Part shown: positions 8,218-15,003 of the stretch, one piece after another
Layout: the number at the start of each line of letters is the position of its first letter
Position numbering within the stretch: position 1 is the first letter of the stretch
NCBI GenBank assembly: GCA_903892365.1
Contig: CAITIF010000871.1
Location: 1-16,747, forward strand
Source: an uncultured Pirellula sp.
Lineage (GTDB): Bacteria > Planctomycetota > Planctomycetia > Pirellulales > Pirellulaceae
Length of the DNA stretch: 16,747 nucleotides
Direction: 5' to 3'
The notes under the pieces: model-generated
The model's database searches: none
Told to the model about the DNA's origin: nothing
The model's input: only the letters and a program-made list of their open reading frames with translations
Position numbers and translations under genes: made by a program

Positions 8218-8862
8218 TTAGAGTTCAAATCGGTCGAGATCCAGCATGAGCTGGTCGATCTCGGGAAACGAGTCATCGTGTTCCAAATTCGTAACGTTTA
8301 CGTTCGACTGTTCGTTCGCCGGCAAAGCATCTTGGCTGGATTGTGAGGACGCTTGGGAAACCAGCGGGGATACTGTTACCACATTCGGTTTCGATGCCGT
8401 GGCTGGCGAAGGTTCTGGTCTCTGCTTGATGCCACCCAGCGAAAACACAGGGACGGATCGAGCCTCGCGAAGCCCCTGTAAAACGCTGATCGTTTTTTCG
8501 ATAGGAATGCTGGTTGAAAGTGCAATAAAGAAGATCGTTTTCACAGGCTGCCCGTTCCGATGGGAGCTGTGCTTGGGGCTTCCGTCCGTTGGAACAAGAT
8601 CGACCGACTGCACGCCCAGCCGATGTAAATGCTCGCAAACGTAATCCTTGGATTCCCAAGTGGCTATCGCAAAGTCACCCTTCAAACCTTCTATGCAAAG
8701 ATGGTCAGTGGTGTCGATGCCGATGGACTTCAAGTCCGCTACCAAGGTGGCGTCCAGACCATTCTCGAAAATCAAACGAGTGATCAGTTGTTCTTCGTAG
8801 TCTGCCATTGCGCCCGAGCGTCTTTCGCTTTGGCTGACTACAACAGGTATGCGAACGGCCAT
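8218..8862 (-). CDS. hypothetical protein, 214 aa, two-part layout
   Basis: I do not recognise this gene. It starts at ATG 8862 (an AGG lies 9 bases upstream); a second ATG at 8808 (MADYEEQ) would give 196 aa. Residues ~19-100 look like a compact alpha/beta domain (LITRLIFENGLDATLVADL, IGIDTTDHLCIEGLKGDFAI, CEHLHRLGVQSVDLVP). Residues ~108-140 hold another hydrophobic strand and helix (TIFFIALSTSIPIEKT). The C-terminal third is low complexity, rich in Ser, Pro, Thr and Ala, and ends in an acidic helix LMLDLDRFEL. No signal peptide or membrane span is seen, so a cytoplasmic location is likely. It sits 76 bases after the YpfJ-like gene and 12 bases before the secreted-protein gene, so it is probably part of the same operon. 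Confidence 0.7.
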   Translation of the reverse strand: MAVRIPVVVSQSERRSGAMADYEEQLITRLIFENGLDATLVADLKSIGIDTTDHLCIEGLKGDFAIATWESKDYVCEHLHRLGVQSVDLVPTDGSPKHSSHRNGQPVKTIFFIALSTSIPIEKTISVLQGLREARSVPVFSLGGIKQRPEPSPATASKPNVVTVSPLVSQASSQSSQDALPANEQSNVNVTNLEHDDSFPEIDQLMLDLDRFEL

Positions 8863-8938
8863 GCAGGATTACCTAGGGAGTAAAACGGATCATTCAGTGG
8901 GTAGCGATGGATGCAAGCGACGTCGACGGAACGCCAAC

Positions 8939-9814
8939 CTAGAGCTGGTCGTAGGGAAGTTCAAAGGGTTGCATTATTCCTTGGACATCACCGGACTTGA
9001 AACCGCGAGAAAACCAAGTTACTCGCTGTTTCGATGTGCCGTGCGTGAACAAGTCCGGCATTACCCTGCCTTGGGCCCGCTTTTGAAGGGTGTCATCGCC
9101 AATTTTGCTCGCGGCATTGATGGCTTCTTCAATATCGCCTTCCTGGAGAATTTTCTTTTGCGATTGAGCGTGGTGAGCCCACACGCCAGCCAAGTAGTCG
9201 GCTTGCAATTCCAATCTCACGCTGAGCTCATTGCTTTCTTTTTTGCCAACCCGGTTTTGCATGCTTTGAACTTTTGCAGAAAGCCCGAGCAAATTTTGGA
9301 CGTGATGCCCTACTTCATGAGCGATCACATAGGCCATTGCAAAATCACCAGGAGCTTTGAGATCGTTCTTCAGGTCTCGGAAGAAATCAAAATCAAGGTA
9401 AACGTTGCTATCCCCGGGACAATAAAAAGGTCCCACCGAAGCCGTTGCAGCTCCGCAAGCCGAACGCACTTGCCCTTTGAACAGTACCAATTTGGGCTCT
9501 TGATACCGAGCTGAAATTTGCTCGCGAAACAACTTCCCCCAAACGTCTTCCGTATCCCGCATCACCACCGAAACAAACTCTTTCAATGGGGCATCGCGAT
9601 CGTCGGCTGGATTGATGCTGGTTTGTTGCTTGTTCTGTGGCTGCTGTTGACCGACTTGTTCCATCAACTTAGCTGGGTTTGCCCCCAGAAAAGTCATAAT
9701 CAAAATCAGAAGCAGAGTACCGATGCTGCCGCCGGCGACCATGCCACCAGCGTTCATTGCCATTCCACGTCGATCCTCCACGTTCGCTGACTGCTCTCTA
9801 CCTTCCCAACGCAT
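8939..9814 (-). CDS. neutral zinc metallopeptidase, YpfJ family
   Basis: A 291-aa membrane-anchored metallopeptidase of the YpfJ/KPN_02809 family (putative neutral zinc metallopeptidase, PF04228). The start ATG 9814 is preceded by AAGGAAG with 7-8 bases spacing. The N-terminus has MRWEGREQSANVEDRRG, typical of this family, then one membrane span at about 27-44 and a Gln-rich linker. The zinc motif is HEVGHH at 166-171 with catalytic E167, and the downstream ELQADYLAGVW (202-212) supplies the third ligand region. Two cysteines (C120, C132) flank the FYCPGD segment as in relatives. The substrate of this family is not established. It heads a - strand gene set and is separated from htrA by a strong terminator, so its own promoter must lie in 9815-9900. 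Confidence 0.93.
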   Translation of the reverse strand: MRWEGREQSANVEDRRGMAMNAGGMVAGGSIGTLLLILIMTFLGANPAKLMEQVGQQQPQNKQQTSINPADDRDAPLKEFVSVVMRDTEDVWGKLFREQISARYQEPKLVLFKGQVRSACGAATASVGPFYCPGDSNVYLDFDFFRDLKNDLKAPGDFAMAYVIAHEVGHHVQNLLGLSAKVQSMQNRVGKKESNELSVRLELQADYLAGVWAHHAQSQKKILQEGDIEEAINAASKIGDDTLQKRAQGRVMPDLFTHGTSKQRVTWFSRGFKSGDVQGIMQPFELPYDQL

Positions 9815-9901
9815 ACGAACGCTTCCTTAACTTGTAGCAAAAAAGACCGAAACAAAAAAACGATGGAAAACGCTTCGAGCATTTTCGATTGCCAAAAACA
9901 A

Positions 9902-9936
9902 AGCGGCCGTGTTTCTTCATGGGAAACACGACCGCT
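9902..9936 (-). terminator. strong Rho-independent terminator of htrA
   Basis: The arms 9902-9915 and 9923-9936 pair over 14 bp (one G-U in the - strand RNA) around a 7-base loop. Read on the - strand the hairpin is followed by TTTGTTTTT, a classic intrinsic terminator. It begins 38 bases after the htrA stop and isolates htrA from the YpfJ gene. Confidence 0.92.
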
Positions 9937-9974
9937 CAGTAATGTAACAGGTTTTCTTGCCGAACAACACTCGA

Positions 9975-11504
9975 TTATCGAATACGGATCTGGAACATTT
10001 TGTCCGATTCCGCATCCCGAATGACCATTTTGATTTGCCCGCTGGACCCGTCCGTCAAAGCTCGTTCCACCGCTTCCGAAAATTCATCAACATTATTGAC
10101 CTTCTTTCCGTTTACCGACAGGATCACGACCCCTGGTGGAATCCGGGTTGCGAGTGGGCTGCGGCGGTTGACCCCCTTCACCTCGACTCCCTCATCAGCC
10201 TCCAGGCCAAATTCTTCCCGAGTTTCTTCAGAAACCTCGCCAACTTGGATACCAAGAATTTCGCGAGATTCCATGGATGCAGCAAGTGCCTTCTCGTCCA
10301 GTTCACCGACTTGAATCAAAAGATCGGCTGGTTTGTTGTCTCGCATAATGGTAACGCGGACTTGGCTGCCCGGTTTCGACTCGCCAATCGCTCGACGCAT
10401 GTCGGAACCGGAGATAACAGGTTTGTTGTTGATCGCCGTAATAACATCCCCTCGTTGAATACCCGCTTTGTCCGCCGGCATGTTTTTGGTGACGGAGGTT
10501 ACCAAGGCTCCTTTTAAGTCTGGTGGCAATGACAATTGCTGTGCAATTTCAGGCGTTAGCGTTTCCGGTGCCACCCCGATGAACCCACGTGTAACGCGCC
10601 CTTTGGAAATTAGATCCCCTAAAATCCTCTGAGCAGTATCGCTAGGGACCGCAAAGCAAATCCCGTTGTATCCACCGCTTCGCGACGCAATCGCCGTGTT
10701 GATGCCGATCACTTCCCCCCGAAGATTTAACAGCGGCCCACCGCTGTTTCCCGGATTGATGGCTGCATCGGTCTGGATGAAATTGTCGTAAAGCGTAATG
10801 CCTTGGTCATTCCGATTCGTGGCACTCACAATTCCGGCCGTTACGGTTTGAGCCAAGCCGAACGGGCTGCCAATGGCGATTACCCAGTCCCCTACTTCCA
10901 TATCACCTGAACTGCCAAGTTTAGCGGCAACCAACCCAGTTGCGTCGATCTTCAATACCGCCAGGTCAGTGCGTTCGTCCGTTCCGATCACTTTGGCCTC
11001 CATCTTGCGATCGTCGCTGAGCACGACCTCTAGAACACTCGCCCCTTTCACCACATGGTTGTTTGTCAGAATGTAACCATCTTCACGCACAATGACTCCA
11101 GAGCCTAGGCCGTTGTCAACACGGCCTCGTCGGATCTCGCCGCCGGGGGCATCGCTCTCGAAGTCGTTGACCTGAGGCCCAAAAAACTGCTCAAGCTCGG
11201 GCGGTAAATTCAAACTGCCTCGCGAACGTCCCACGCGAACTCGCTGTTCAACAATATTTTTAATGCTGACCACAGAAGGTTTGAGCGATTTTGATACGTC
11301 GCGGAAAACCTTGGAAAGCTGATCGGCACTGGCGACACTGGCGGAAAGCTCGAGCCCACTTTTGGCAGACTGGGCGTCCGTAACTTGTTGGGCATAAACG
11401 GGAGAGTGGGTAGCCGACGGGCTAGACGCTAACCAATATCCAATCGGCGCCCCAAACAAAAGCGAAAGGACGCATAGTTTCCAAGTTTCGAGAGGTCGAT
11501 TCAT
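9975..11504 (-). CDS. degP: HtrA/DegP-family periplasmic serine protease with two PDZ domains
   Basis: A 509-aa trypsin-like protease/chaperone of the Do/DegP/HtrA family, acting in the periplasm on misfolded envelope proteins. Start ATG 11504. A signal peptide or anchor is at 8-26 (LCVLSLLFGAPIGYWLASS), with VYAQ near 36-39 as a possible cleavage site. The catalytic triad is visible: H150 in TNNHVV, D180 in RTDLAVLK and S254 in GNSGGPLL. PDZ1 starts near RGFIGV (306-311) and contains AGIQRGDVITAIN; PDZ2 runs about 416-505 with PPGVVILSVNGKKV. PDZ2 carries an acidic insertion, SEETREEFGLEADEG. Family length and layout are normal. Expression may be sigma-54 linked (see the element at 11583-11598), which is only a weak sign. 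Confidence 0.95.
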   Translation of the reverse strand: MNRPLETWKLCVLSLLFGAPIGYWLASSPSATHSPVYAQQVTDAQSAKSGLELSASVASADQLSKVFRDVSKSLKPSVVSIKNIVEQRVRVGRSRGSLNLPPELEQFFGPQVNDFESDAPGGEIRRGRVDNGLGSGVIVREDGYILTNNHVVKGASVLEVVLSDDRKMEAKVIGTDERTDLAVLKIDATGLVAAKLGSSGDMEVGDWVIAIGSPFGLAQTVTAGIVSATNRNDQGITLYDNFIQTDAAINPGNSGGPLLNLRGEVIGINTAIASRSGGYNGICFAVPSDTAQRILGDLISKGRVTRGFIGVAPETLTPEIAQQLSLPPDLKGALVTSVTKNMPADKAGIQRGDVITAINNKPVISGSDMRRAIGESKPGSQVRVTIMRDNKPADLLIQVGELDEKALAASMESREILGIQVGEVSEETREEFGLEADEGVEVKGVNRRSPLATRIPPGVVILSVNGKKVNNVDEFSEAVERALTDGSSGQIKMVIRDAESDKMFQIRIR

Positions 11505-11847
11505 TTTCCTGGCTCGTTTGATTTGAAGGTTTGAATTGCGTTGTCAAAATGACTTACGCAGAAAACACCAAAGCGGCTCATCTACAAAAATCGTGCCAAC
11601 TGCCGGTGCAAAAACCGCATCAACCACAAAACCTTGCCAAAATTGCTTGGTTTCGTGACATTCTTTAGTCACCGCTATCGCCATCCCCCCTGAACCTGTC
11701 TTGATTTTCCTCCCAGTTTGCCTTGGTGTCACTGCGTCTCTTCGGATTGGTCGGAGCTACTTCAAAAACTTTCAAGGCATCGAGCAGTTGAAATCCAATT
11801 TTGTAAGTTTGTACAAGCATTTCGGGCCGCACCGCGGAGAATAAAAC
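11505..11847. other. 343-bp intergenic region between htrA and the RlaP-like gene
   Basis: This holds the htrA promoter region. A 62-codon open frame on the - strand (11732-11544) has no ribosome site and no recognisable protein character, so I do not call it a gene. The only signal I see is a sigma-54-like element at 11583-11598 pointing at htrA. No clear terminator follows the RlaP-like gene, which ends at 11848. Confidence 0.6.
11583..11598 (-). promoter_or_regulatory. weak sigma-54-like promoter element upstream of htrA
   Basis: On the - strand this reads TGGCAC-GATTT-TTGTA, preceded by T (TTGGCACG, an ideal -24 box). The -12 box has GT instead of the normally essential GC. The GG to GT spacing is the standard 10 bp. 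It lies 78 bases upstream of the htrA ATG. The -12 mismatch makes this doubtful. Confidence 0.3.
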
Positions 11848-12801
11848 TCAGCATGATTGAAAAAGGTTGGAGACCCGATTTACGATGTCTCGAATCTCTC
11901 TCAGTGCGGCAACGGCCGGATCAACTTGAACCACGCATGCATCGAGCGAGCCATAGTGATGCTCGAGGCACTTGAGCAACAGTTGCCGAATGCTGGTCAC
12001 ATCAGGTTGGTCGGGGATCTTGGAGGAATGATACAGACTCTCCAGCTGTTTCTCCTTTTCGGAAGCCCAGTGCATGATGTCTTCTTCGGGAACTTCACCG
12101 CGACGAATCGCCTTCAGGTGCTCACGATCTCGCCGTAGATCTATGTTGCCATCCATCAAGATCTGTTCGCACTCGCCAAGGAGCCGCACAACATGGTAAG
12201 CATATTTGACGTCGTATCCAAACTCCTTCTGCAATTCCAACCGCTTACCGATAGGATTTTTGCCACGCATCTTATGTAGCTGTGCATAAGCGTATCCTTT
12301 GAATTTGGGCCAGCAGCCTTTGTGTAGAAACAAATGCCGCGCTTCGCGGACCATGGTGCCCACCTGAGTAATGTGAAGAACGCATTCGTGAGGCGTGAAG
12401 AGTGAGTCAATCATGTTCGGATTGCATTCCATGCAAAGCGACATGTACTTCACGATGGAATAAATGGTCAGATCGTATTCGACTCCTTTGCCCCCTTGGG
12501 CGCTGGAGTCATCAATGTGCGACGCTTGAAACTGCTCAAAACGTTTCTTGGGTTCGCCGAAGCCAGGTATCTCACCATCGAGATGTGGAAATACGGCTTC
12601 TTTGGGTGGAACACAGAAACCATAAATGTCGCGATCAGACTGGTCCGTCGAAACGCCATAGGCAATCGAGCCCATCATTGTTTCGTACATAACATTGTCG
12701 GCCAAAAAATGGGGCGGCCGAATAAGGCCTTGATGGGCAAGTCGAGCAGTTGTGCTGGGCATGGTCAAGCTAACGAGAGAAACGAAATCGTAGCTCTCCA
12801 T
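11848..12801 (-). CDS. RlaP/YcgL-type predicted nucleotidyltransferase
   Basis: A 317-aa protein of the DNA polymerase beta superfamily group known as RlaP (PF10127), which includes Bacillus YcgL. The nucleotidyltransferase signature is GSIAYGVSTDQSDRDIYGF at 44-62: GS loop, then D56 and D58 as metal ligands. The third acidic residue is D110 in EYDLTIYS. The following SIVKYMSLCMECNPNMIDSLF helix region is typical of the family. Family members have been linked by gene context to RNA repair; no RNA ligase or phosphotransferase is seen next to it here. The start ATG 12801 is weakly supported; an internal ATG at 12762 (MPSTTARL) is an alternative. It lies 47 bases after the DJ-1-like gene on the same strand and may share its transcript. 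Confidence 0.85.
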   Translation of the reverse strand: MESYDFVSLVSLTMPSTTARLAHQGLIRPPHFLADNVMYETMMGSIAYGVSTDQSDRDIYGFCVPPKEAVFPHLDGEIPGFGEPKKRFEQFQASHIDDSSAQGGKGVEYDLTIYSIVKYMSLCMECNPNMIDSLFTPHECVLHITQVGTMVREARHLFLHKGCWPKFKGYAYAQLHKMRGKNPIGKRLELQKEFGYDVKYAYHVVRLLGECEQILMDGNIDLRRDREHLKAIRRGEVPEEDIMHWASEKEKQLESLYHSSKIPDQPDVTSIRQLLLKCLEHHYGSLDACVVQVDPAVAALREIRDIVNRVSNLFQSC

Positions 12802-12848
12802 TTTATCCCATCACGGACCCATAAGGTGATCGCCACCTTGAAAACTTT

Positions 12849-13463
12849 TTACTCCACGAGGACTCTTGAACTTGTGTCAGGGTGCGCCGGGGCATCAATG
12901 GGCTGAAAGGCCGACATCCCCTTTGCGAATTCAAGAATGATGGTTTTGCAAAAAATGGGGAGATCCTCTGGGCTTCTGCTGGTTATCAACCCTTGATCGC
13001 AAACACATGCTTCATTGAGCCATATGCCACCGGCGTTGACAATGTCTGTCCTTAGACTTGGCCATGAAGTTAGCTTTCGACCGTCGACGATATCGGCTTC
13101 AATGAGCAACCAAGGAGCATGGCATATGGCGGCAACTGGCTTGTGTGCAGCAAAGAAGGACTTTACGAAGTTGATCGAATCCTGGTCCAATCGCAAGGCG
13201 TCTGGACTGAGAACTCCGCCTGGCAAGACCAATGCATCGTACTCTTCCACGCATGCATCGGAAACGTTGACATCAACGATAAACTCGGCGCCCGGAACGT
13301 CGTGATGTACGCCGCGAATCGTTCCATCAAATGTGGGAGCAATCAGCTTCACGGTTCCCCCTGCGTTCTTAATTGCCGACCACGGATCGGTAAGTTCAAT
13401 TTGCTCGAACCCATCCGTAGCGAGGAATGCGATCGTTTTTCCATACAACACTAAGTTTTCCAT
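12849..13463 (-). CDS. DJ-1/PfpI family protein (type 1 glutamine amidotransferase-like)
   Basis: A 204-aa protein of the DJ-1/PfpI superfamily. I choose ATG 13463, which begins the conserved first strand (KTIAFLATDGFEQIEL); a TTG 13499 start would only add 12 unconserved residues. The nucleophile elbow is AAICHAPWLL with C114 and H115, and E20 sits in the usual position for the acid near the cysteine. YDALVLPGGVLSPDALR (75-91) is the classic PfpI segment. A C-terminal tail after about 185 is proline-rich and unlike the core. PfpI-type proteins have been described as proteases, deglycases or glyoxalases; which applies cannot be told from sequence. The next gene downstream is the RlaP-like nucleotidyltransferase. 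Confidence 0.92.
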   Translation of the reverse strand: MENLVLYGKTIAFLATDGFEQIELTDPWSAIKNAGGTVKLIAPTFDGTIRGVHHDVPGAEFIVDVNVSDACVEEYDALVLPGGVLSPDALRLDQDSINFVKSFFAAHKPVAAICHAPWLLIEADIVDGRKLTSWPSLRTDIVNAGGIWLNEACVCDQGLITSRSPEDLPIFCKTIILEFAKGMSAFQPIDAPAHPDTSSRVLVE

Positions 13464-13630
13464 ATGCGGTGAACTTTCATTAACAGGGGAAGAGACCAAG
13501 CCATTGCGTTTGCTTACTACTCAGTCCATCGGTGCTTGCCCCAACGATCTGAAATACTTGGATTGAACAATCGATCGCGACCCATGCCGCGCAAACAAGA
13601 CCGCGGATTCGTATGAGGACGACCTTCATT

Positions 13631-13649
13631 ACTGTGTTGCAAAAGCAGT
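13631..13649. promoter_or_regulatory. inverted repeat upstream of sigma-54 promoter, possible activator site
   Basis: The sequence ACTG-N11-CAGT encloses TGTTGCAAAAG. It ends 43 bases before the -24 box of the glycine-zipper promoter. A related TGTTGC-containing palindrome sits 42 bases before the -24 box of the 40-aa gene. Sigma-54 promoters need an upstream-bound activator, so this is a candidate site. The match is partial. Confidence 0.25.
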
Positions 13650-13692
13650 ACCAAACCTCTCGGGCTTACAGCTTCAATTGGCCTCTGCGCGT

Positions 13693-13708
13693 TGGCACAG
13701 CACTTGCA
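13693..13708 (+). promoter_or_regulatory. sigma-54 (RpoN) -24/-12 promoter of the glycine-zipper gene
   Basis: The bases read TGGCAC-AGCAC-TTGCA, preceded by T. This matches the RpoN consensus YTGGCAC-N5-TTGCW at every fixed position, with GG and GC exactly 10 bp apart. It lies outside coding sequence, 64 bases before the ATG at 13773, which predicts a leader of about 50 bases. Confidence 0.82.
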
Positions 13709-13762
13709 ATTAGGTTTGGGAGTGGCAAATGTCGAAGCGTGAATTTCAATTGAGTATTCTCT

Positions 13763-13766
13763 GGAG
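13763..13766 (+). promoter_or_regulatory. ribosome binding site GGAG for the glycine-zipper gene
   Basis: GGAG is 6 bases before ATG 13773 and supports this start. Confidence 0.8.
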
Positions 13767-13772
13767 AAAAAA

Positions 13773-14279
13773 ATGAAGTCTGAATCGGATGGAACAACGG
13801 CATCGAACGTTGAATTGAGTAATGAAGATCCAATTACCGGCGAGCCCGGCTCACATCCAATAGGAACCGGATTGGGCGCAGCGCTCGGTGGAGCACTTGC
13901 GGGTGCAGTGACGGGAACCTTGGCCGGTCCCATCGGCACCGTTGTTGGAACCATAGCAGGAGGCGTCGCGGGCGCTTACGCAGGGAAAGCCATTGCAGAG
14001 AACGTTGACCCGACCGTAGAAACCGCTTACTGGCGCGATGCCTATGAGGACCGACCCTACTACTCCGATGATTACTCCTACGAGGACTATGAACCTGCCT
14101 ATCGGTCCGGTTGGGAAACCTACGAGCCCGATTTGAACTGGAGAGAAAGGGAATTGGATGCCAGATCGCGATGGGAAGCCGAAGGGGGCGCCACGACCAT
14201 GACCTGGGACCAAGCAAAGCTAGCCGCCGAGGATGCATACGGTCGCATCAACGAGCGAGCTAGTAATAAGCCTCTATAA
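13773..14279 (+). CDS. glycine-zipper protein with acidic Tyr-rich C-terminal half
   Basis: A 168-aa protein with a strong ribosome site and a sigma-54 promoter. Residues 31-75 form a glycine-zipper segment (GTGLGAALGGALAGAVTG, then AGPIGTVVGTIAGGVAGAYAGK), likely membrane-inserting or oligomerising. It is followed by IAENVDPTVETAYWRDAYED and a tract rich in Tyr, Asp and Glu (about 86-120). The end TTMTWDQAKLAAEDAYGRI is helical. I recall this order (glycine zipper, DPTVE.AYWR, PYY...YDDYxPAYR, WDQAK..A.DA) from a widespread family of small bacterial proteins of unknown function. There is no classic signal peptide. It is divergent from the DJ-1-like gene and convergent with the 40-aa gene. 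The C-terminal acidic tract and the RpoN promoter suggest a regulated envelope or stress role; this is inference. Confidence 0.88.
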   Translation: MKSESDGTTASNVELSNEDPITGEPGSHPIGTGLGAALGGALAGAVTGTLAGPIGTVVGTIAGGVAGAYAGKAIAENVDPTVETAYWRDAYEDRPYYSDDYSYEDYEPAYRSGWETYEPDLNWRERELDARSRWEAEGGATTMTWDQAKLAAEDAYGRINERASNKPL

Positions 14280-14302
14280 TCAACGTCAGGGAGCAGATCG
14301 AT

Positions 14303-14322
14303 CGGGGGCGGCAACGCCTCCG
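14303..14322. repeat. stable hairpin with GCAA tetraloop between convergent genes
   Basis: Arms 14303-14310 and 14315-14322 pair over 8 bp (one G-U) around a GCAA tetraloop, 23 bases after the glycine-zipper stop. There is no T-run after it, so it is not a classic terminator. It may protect or end the transcript. Confidence 0.5.
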
Positions 14323-14368
14323 TGTCGGCTGTCCACTCATCAAAGATGCGGATTTGCGTGTGTGGAAT

Positions 14369-14395
14369 GGCCGAAACGCGTTCCTTGCGTTGGCC
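14369..14395. repeat. bulged hairpin at the 3' end of the 40-aa gene
   Basis: GGCC-GA-AACGC, loop of 7, then GCGTT-GGCC. It abuts the stop codon of the - strand 40-aa gene. No T-run follows on the - strand, so terminator status is unclear. Confidence 0.35.
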
Positions 14396-14517
14396 TAGCG
14401 CCGCATCATCCTCGCAATAGCGAAAATAGCCACTGCTCCCAAAAGGCCACCACCTCCTAGCATGTAGATCAGAGAGTATTCGATAGCGGCAACGGGCAAA
14501 TTGAAAAATAAATTCAT
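14395..14517 (-). CDS. 40-aa small membrane protein
   Basis: A 40-codon gene from ATG 14517 (MNLFFNLPVAAIEYSLIYML) to TAG. A ribosome site GGAG stands 9 bases before the start, and a sigma-54 element lies 62 bases upstream. The protein is hydrophobic: a possible amphipathic or membrane part at 2-20, a GGGGLLG turn at 22-28, a second hydrophobic helix AVAIFAIA and a basic end RMMRR. This suggests one long or two short membrane helices with a positive-inside C-terminus. A longer in-frame version from ATG 14601 would overlap the promoter and has hydrophilic, Cys-rich codons with no ribosome site, so I reject it. I do not recognise the family. Small size makes detection by standard annotation uncertain. 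Confidence 0.7.
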   Translation of the reverse strand: MNLFFNLPVAAIEYSLIYMLGGGGLLGAVAIFAIARMMRR

Positions 14518-14579
14518 GACAAAAGGCTCCGAGACAAAGGATGATCGTTGGTAATCGCGACAATCGCAACGAATTACAT

Positions 14580-14595
14580 GGCAATAGCTGTGCCA
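14580..14595 (-). promoter_or_regulatory. sigma-54 (RpoN) promoter of the 40-aa gene
   Basis: On the - strand this reads TGGCAC-AGCTA-TTGCC. GG and GC are 10 bp apart and only the last, loosely conserved base departs from TTGCW. It is 62 bases before ATG 14517, nearly the same spacing as for the glycine-zipper gene. Confidence 0.78.
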
Positions 14596-14637
14596 TATCA
14601 CAACCGAATTGACACATTCCTCCTATTTTGGAAATTC

Positions 14638-14652
14638 GCTGTTGCGAACAGC
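14638..14652. promoter_or_regulatory. perfect palindrome GCTGTT-GCG-AACAGC, possible activator site
   Basis: A perfect 6-bp inverted repeat with a 3-base centre, 42 bases upstream of the -24 box of the 40-aa gene. It is placed like an RpoN activator site. Read on the + strand it is followed by TTTT and could instead be a weak terminator-like hairpin, but no + strand gene ends nearby. Confidence 0.4.
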
Positions 14653-14842
14653 TTTTAACTAAGGTGAAGAAGCGATTCCTTTGAACCTGCGTGAAGTCCC
14701 GACACTCCTTACAAAGTAGCTCGCGAGCGATGGCGTCAAGTATCCAGTGTTTTTACAAACGCCAACCTCGGGAGACCTCGGCTGTTGACGGATCACTCTA
14801 GACGCTGACCGACCAGAGTGTACGGTGGTTAAGCGAGCTTGA

Positions 14843-14857
14843 TTTTGCCTCGCAAAA
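14843..14857. repeat. palindrome TTTTGC-CTC-GCAAAA
   Basis: A perfect 6-bp inverted repeat with a 3-base centre in non-coding DNA, 82 bases before the -24 box at 14940. It could be an activator site for the 99-aa gene. Confidence 0.3.
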
Positions 14858-14939
14858 AGCAAAGGGTTCTAAACCAACGCGAAGAATTGAATCGATCGAT
14901 GTGACACTTTGTTGGGCGGAGTGTAAGGCTCCCGGATCG

Positions 14940-14955
14940 TGGCGCAGTAATTGCA
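14940..14955 (+). promoter_or_regulatory. sigma-54 (RpoN) promoter upstream of the 99-aa gene
   Basis: The bases read TGGCGC-AGTAA-TTGCA: one change (A to G) in the -24 box, perfect -12 box, GG and GC 10 bp apart. It is 148 bases before ATG 15104, so the predicted leader is long (about 135 bases). Confidence 0.65.
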
Positions 14956-14974
14956 ACAACTTTGTTGAGGCGTT

Positions 14975-15003
14975 GATACAGCATCGATTGCTATTGCTGT
15001 ATC
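14975..15003 (+). repeat. 9-bp inverted repeat in the leader of the 99-aa gene
   Basis: GATACAGCA, 11 bases, TGCTGTATC: a perfect 9-bp stem starting close after the predicted sigma-54 start site. In RNA it would form a 5' leader hairpin; as DNA it could be an operator. A second small stem (GTTGC-N7-GCAAC, 15064-15080) lies nearer the start codon. Confidence 0.5.

Larger units (their letters stand above)
13464..13772. other. 309-bp divergent intergenic region
   Basis: This lies between the divergent DJ-1-like and glycine-zipper genes. It holds a perfect sigma-54 element (13693-13708) for the glycine-zipper gene and an inverted repeat at 13631-13649. I see no small gene in it on either strand. 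Confidence 0.7.

Noticed and set aside
11544..11732. A 62-codon open frame on the - strand upstream of htrA
   Set aside because: No ribosome site, no recognisable protein character, and it overlaps the candidate promoter region of htrA.
13930..13952. CGGCAC-CGTTG-TTGG inside the glycine-zipper gene as a sigma-54 site
   Set aside because: It lacks TGG and the -12 GC, and it is explained by codons for the glycine/valine repeat.
13517..13954. A 145-codon open frame on the - strand over the glycine-zipper gene
   Set aside because: It is antisense to a well-supported gene and to its promoter, with Pro/Ala/Ser-rich shadow composition.
14659..14862. A 67-codon open frame on the - strand
   Set aside because: Arg/Ser-rich composition typical of chance frames, no ribosome site, and it covers a palindrome-bearing regulatory region.
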